Origin: Deltaproteobacteria bacterium
GTDB lineage: Bacteria; Desulfobacterota; Desulfobulbia; Desulfobulbales; BM004
Assembly: GCA_019313095.1 (NCBI GenBank)
Contig: JAFDBU010000295.1
Span: 1-8,639 of the forward strand
Reading direction: 5' to 3'
DNA: 8,639 nt
Shown: positions 5,630 to 8,639 of the stretch, one piece after another
Position numbering within the stretch: position 1 is the first letter of the stretch
Layout of the letters: every line of letters starts with the position of its first letter
Notes under the pieces: model-generated
Database searches by the model: none
The model's input: only the letters and a program-made list of their open reading frames with translations
Told to the model about the DNA's origin: nothing
Made by a program: the position numbers and the translations under genes

Positions 5630-6964
5630 TTAAGGGCAGTTAGAGGTTTTCCGCCACTGTTCCAGAGCCGCAAGGGCCCTTTCAGCATATTTTTCGCCGC
5701 GAAATCGTTTGGGTGTTTTCTGCTGCAGTTTCGGAAAGAGTCCAAAATTGATATTGGATGGCTGGAACTTTCTGGGATCTGTTGCAGTAAGGTGCTTGAT
5801 CAAGGCCCCGAGTGCTGTTTCAGGAGGCGGCACAACCGGTTTTTTACCTGCAGTGATTCGGGCGCCGTTTAAGCCGGCCAGCAATCCTATGGCTATTGAT
5901 TCAACATAGCCTTCTACGCCTGATAGCTGCCCGGCCAGTAAAATATCAGGCCGTTTTTTCATCTGCAGACTGGGCAGCAGCAGCTCAGGGCCGCAGATGA
6001 AGGTATTGCGGTGTATAGAGCCGAGCCGGGTAAATTCAGCCTGTTCCATACCTGGAATCATCCTGAAAATTCTTTTCTGTTCAGGATAGGTAAGCTTGGT
6101 CTGGAAGCCGACCATGTTATACAGGGTTCCCTCCCTGTTCTCCATGCGGAGTTGGACGACGGCATATGCTTCCCTGCCGGTTCGGGGATCAATGAGACCA
6201 ACCGGTTTCATGGGGCCGAACCGCAGGGTATCAGGCCCGCGTTCCAGCATGACCTCAACCGGCAGACATCCTTCGAAGTATTTTTGCTCCTCAAAGCTTT
6301 TCAGGGGCACCTTTTGGGCCCCGGCAAGTTCATGTATGAAATTCTCATACTGGGATTTGTCCATGGGACAGTTGAGATAATCACCCGGGCCTTCGTCATA
6401 GCGGGAAGCCTGAAAGACTATATTTGTATTCAGTGATTCCGCCTCAACAATTGGCGCTATGGCGTCATAGAATGCCAGGTGTTCTTGCCCGGTAAGCTGA
6501 CCAATAGATGCTGCCAGCGCATCAGAGGTGAGGGGCCCTGTGGCAATTATGGCGCTAACATTGCCAGAAGAGGGGGCGGGCAGTTCCCTGACTTCCTGTC
6601 GCACGACTGTTATGCGGTCATTGCTGTCAATTTTGTGGGTGATGAATCGGGCGAATTTTTCGCGGTCTACGGCCAGTGCCTTCCCGGCAGGCACCCTTGT
6701 CTGCTCTGCAGCCTCCATGAGGAGAGAGCCCATGAACCGCATCTCTTGTTTCAGAAGGCCAACTGCCGAAGTTACAGCATCAGAGCGCAGCGAGTTGCTG
6801 CAGACCAGTTCCCCCAGGAGCGGAGAATGATGGGCCGGACTGAATGCCAGTGGTTTCATTTCATAGAGATCAACCTGGCATCCCAGCCCGGCAGCCTGCC
6901 AGGCCGCCTCGCTTCCTGCTAGTCCCCCGCCGATGACTGCCAATTGTCTGTTGTGTGAGTCCAT
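5630..6964 (-). CDS. trmFO: Folate/FAD-dependent tRNA (uracil-54-C5)-methyltransferase
   Basis: This 444-residue protein methylates U54 in the T-loop of tRNA, taking the carbon from 5,10-methylene-tetrahydrofolate and reducing power from FADH2 rather than using S-adenosylmethionine. It begins with the FAD-binding Rossmann motif [14 protein letters not shown] (10-23), followed by an acidic residue ending the second strand (LYEMKP). C55 in [11 protein letters not shown] and C233 in FEGCLPVE are the positions matching the two functionally important cysteines known in the family. Other hallmarks are [11 protein letters not shown] (247-257), SIHRNTFI (316-323) and the C-terminal FAD-contact segment [15 protein letters not shown] (346-360). 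Length is typical. The start ATG at 6964 has only a weak ribosome site, but the Rossmann motif begins at the expected distance. It is separate from its neighbours, with 124 bases upstream to the sucrose synthase gene. It is distinguished from MnmG by its shorter length and these motifs. Confidence 0.96.
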   Translation of the reverse strand: MDSHNRQLAVIGGGLAGSEAAWQAAGLGCQVDLYEMKPLAFSPAHHSPLLGELVCSNSLRSDAVTSAVGLLKQEMRFMGSLLMEAAEQTRVPAGKALAVDREKFARFITHKIDSNDRITVVRQEVRELPAPSSGNVSAIIATGPLTSDALAASIGQLTGQEHLAFYDAIAPIVEAESLNTNIVFQASRYDEGPGDYLNCPMDKSQYENFIHELAGAQKVPLKSFEEQKYFEGCLPVEVMLERGPDTLRFGPMKPVGLIDPRTGREAYAVVQLRMENREGTLYNMVGFQTKLTYPEQKRIFRMIPGMEQAEFTRLGSIHRNTFICGPELLLPSLQMKKRPDILLAGQLSGVEGYVESIAIGLLAGLNGARITAGKKPVVPPPETALGALIKHLTATDPRKFQPSNINFGLFPKLQQKTPKRFRGEKYAERALAALEQWRKTSNCP

Positions 6965-7088
6965 GATTTGTCAGGAATTACCCGGATATTTATCACAGTT
7001 CCAGGTCAAACGCTGATATAGTTTCAGAAGTTTATATTGCTGGAAATTCTTTTATTTTCCTGGAAGAAAGTCTCTTTTCTTTTTGCAA

Positions 7089-8639
7089 CTATGAAAAGGA
7101 AGATTCCAACTGCTTGGCCAGCGGTCGGAACTGCAGACTGTAGAACATCTCCAGATACCTTTTAGCCTCCATACGCTCCAGGTTCGAGACATAACGCCAG
7201 AAGCCGTAGATGCGGGCAAATGTCATCATGCGTTCGGCGTACAGTTTCCAGGTGTATTTCTCATGGACACGTTTTAGTCCGCCCCGTGCTATTGTATGCC
7301 AGTATTCGGGCTCATCTTCGCAACGGTTGAAAAAGTCGGCAAGCTGCTTGGCGATAGAGTCCTCATCGTTCGGGTCAATATGGAAACCTGAAATTCCGTG
7401 TTCAATAATCTCCATAGGCCCGCCAAAGCAGGTCGCAAATGTCGGTAGTCCTGATACCATAGCCTCGATGACTGTCAGTCCGAAGGCTTCGAAAAGGGCG
7501 GGCTGTACAAAGACACCCCTACGGTCGGCAATGCAGCGGTAAATTTCCCCGGTTATCTGTTTGTTCAGATGCATTCCAAGCCAGCGGACATTCTGCTCAA
7601 GATTGTACGTTTCAAATAAATGATGCATTAGGTAAATCTGGTCTACCTCCTCTGCATCTTTTGAGTCTTCAGGATTGATGTGGCCACCTATTACCAGGAG
7701 ATTTGCTCTCCCCTGCAGGCCCGGATTCGTACCGAAAAGACGGACAAGTCCAGTAAGATTTTTTATCCTGTCTAAGCGGGCCATGGTCAAGATAGTTGGC
7801 TTTGATCTGTCTGTAAGGATTCCACGGCTCTCATCGTGCCTCGGACCACCGTATATCAGGTTGTTAATTTCATCGTGCAGATGGCGGAAACGGTCCTCCC
7901 TGTTCTCGGCCGGAAAATATATGACCGGGTCGGCACCAGGTGACACAATGTTGAATTTCGGATCATAAACGTCGATACCATGGATAACCCGGTAAAGATT
8001 GGGCATGGTAAATGTCATGTAGCTCTCGTACTGCCCTGGATTTTCCTCTGTCCCAGCTATTTCCTGGTAAGTGCTGGTGATTATGAAGTCTGCAGAGTTC
8101 ATGGCGATGATATCAGCTGTGAACTGGCAGGAGAAATGATAGTTGGGCTCGTTGTCCTGCCAGTAAAGATCCGAATAGAGATATTTTGCCTTTTCCAGGG
8201 CATGGGCTATGTTGCACTGGGTAACACCGAGCTTGTGCGAAATGAGTGTTGCGACCAGGTTGCCGTCGGAATAGTTGCCAACAATGAGGTCTGGTCTACC
8301 GTCAAGTTCGGTAAGGAGTTCCCGTCCAGCATCCACGGCAAAACGCTCCAGGTAAGGCCATATTTCAAATCGTGATATCCAGTGGTGAATAACATCTCCA
8401 TTTTTTGAGCGGAATGGTACCCGTAGAATATAACTGTTCAGGGTGCGGGAAATAGTTTCAATGCGTTCATGACAGTTTGTACCTTCCGACTCAGGAATAA
8501 GCCTTGTGAGAACTATGATTCTCGGGTCTATGTCAACCAGGCCCTGTTCATAGAGCCGGTCGCGCATTTCCTTCTCCAGGGCCCTCACCTGGTCAAGAAT
8601 ATAAACGACCTGGCCGCCGGTATCCGGCCGGCCGAGGAC
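7089..8639 (-). CDS. Sucrose synthase, C-terminal catalytic part (5' end outside window)
   Basis: The frame stays open to the window edge; before the GTG at 8588 it reads VLGRPDTGGQVVYILDQ, so the true start is beyond 8639. The 516 visible residues, about two thirds of a full-length enzyme, cover the GT-B glycosyltransferase (GT4) core; the N-terminal regulatory region is missing. Sucrose synthase reversibly converts sucrose plus NDP to NDP-glucose and fructose. Visible hallmarks, counting from the first visible residue, are the PDTGGQ loop near 5, H146 in IAHALEK, HFSCQFTADIIAMN, the R288/K293 pair in MARLDRIKN, and the E-x7-E motif E384/E392 in EAFGLTVIEAM. The end (KRYLEMFYSLQFRPLAKQL) matches the usual C-terminus. 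No SPP phosphatase domain is attached, and motifs favour sucrose synthase over sucrose-phosphate synthase. The plant UDP-preference Q and N positions are H357 and T363 here. Confidence 0.93.
   Translation of the reverse strand, partial: VLGRPDTGGQVVYILDQVRALEKEMRDRLYEQGLVDIDPRIIVLTRLIPESEGTNCHERIETISRTLNSYILRVPFRSKNGDVIHHWISRFEIWPYLERFAVDAGRELLTELDGRPDLIVGNYSDGNLVATLISHKLGVTQCNIAHALEKAKYLYSDLYWQDNEPNYHFSCQFTADIIAMNSADFIITSTYQEIAGTEENPGQYESYMTFTMPNLYRVIHGIDVYDPKFNIVSPGADPVIYFPAENREDRFRHLHDEINNLIYGGPRHDESRGILTDRSKPTILTMARLDRIKNLTGLVRLFGTNPGLQGRANLLVIGGHINPEDSKDAEEVDQIYLMHHLFETYNLEQNVRWLGMHLNKQITGEIYRCIADRRGVFVQPALFEAFGLTVIEAMVSGLPTFATCFGGPMEIIEHGISGFHIDPNDEDSIAKQLADFFNRCEDEPEYWHTIARGGLKRVHEKYTWKLYAERMMTFARIYGFWRYVSNLERMEAKRYLEMFYSLQFRPLAKQLESSFS

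Noticed and set aside
6479..6922. Long plus-strand open frame opposite trmFO
   Set aside because: It lies wholly inside trmFO on the opposite strand, its protein is low in recognisable motifs, and it has no independent start signals.
7046..7070. Hairpin GGAAA...TTTCC as a terminator for sucrose synthase
   Set aside because: The stem is a weak A/T-rich 5 bp with a 9-base loop, and no T-run follows on the minus strand.

Overview
The window looks like chromosomal DNA of a Gram-negative anaerobe of the Desulfobacterota (old Deltaproteobacteria), most likely a Desulfobulbales-type sulfate reducer or relative. This is inferred from the gene mix: a HEAT-repeat protein next to an HD-GYP protein, a folate-dependent TrmFO, a bacterial sucrose synthase, and small conserved proteins beside maf. 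It is a judgement from protein style, not a database result. No rRNA, tRNA, CRISPR array, insertion sequence, integrase or phage gene was seen. Gene density is high, and no gene-free stretch exceeds 300 bases.

Layout. (1) 1-2008, plus strand: the 3' part of a HEAT-repeat gene, overlapping by 8 bases an HD-GYP phosphodiesterase gene that probably acts on cyclic di-GMP. (2) 2101-4088, minus strand: biotin synthase bioB, then an HD-domain phosphohydrolase coupled to it by a TAATG stop/start overlap. (3) 4089-4267: an AT-rich divergent control region with a TTGACA box and a cluster of short direct and inverted repeats. (4) 4283-5589, plus strand: a probable three-gene operon of a 73-residue conserved protein, a 144-residue protein, and maf, with maf overlapping the gene before it by 4 bases. 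(5) 5630-6964, minus strand: trmFO, convergent with maf. (6) 7089-8639, minus strand: the C-terminal part of sucrose synthase, running off the right edge.

How the genes work together. BioB makes biotin from dethiobiotin, and the coupled HD protein is of unknown substrate. The HEAT/HD-GYP pair points to cyclic-di-nucleotide signalling. Maf hydrolyses non-canonical or excess nucleoside triphosphates, TrmFO methylates U54 of tRNA, and sucrose synthase interconverts sucrose and NDP-glucose. Apart from the overlapping pairs these are housekeeping or metabolic neighbours rather than one pathway.

The least ordinary signals are: a degenerate 110-bp tandem duplication at the 3' end of the HD phosphohydrolase gene, whose second copy is frame-shifted and lies across the stop codon; the bioB-HD coupling; a bacterial sucrose synthase without the plant 'QN' nucleotide-preference residues; and a small protein that may be a free-standing version of the N-terminal domain of type II secretion/type IV pilus ATPases. 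I found no clear new defence or mobile system here.
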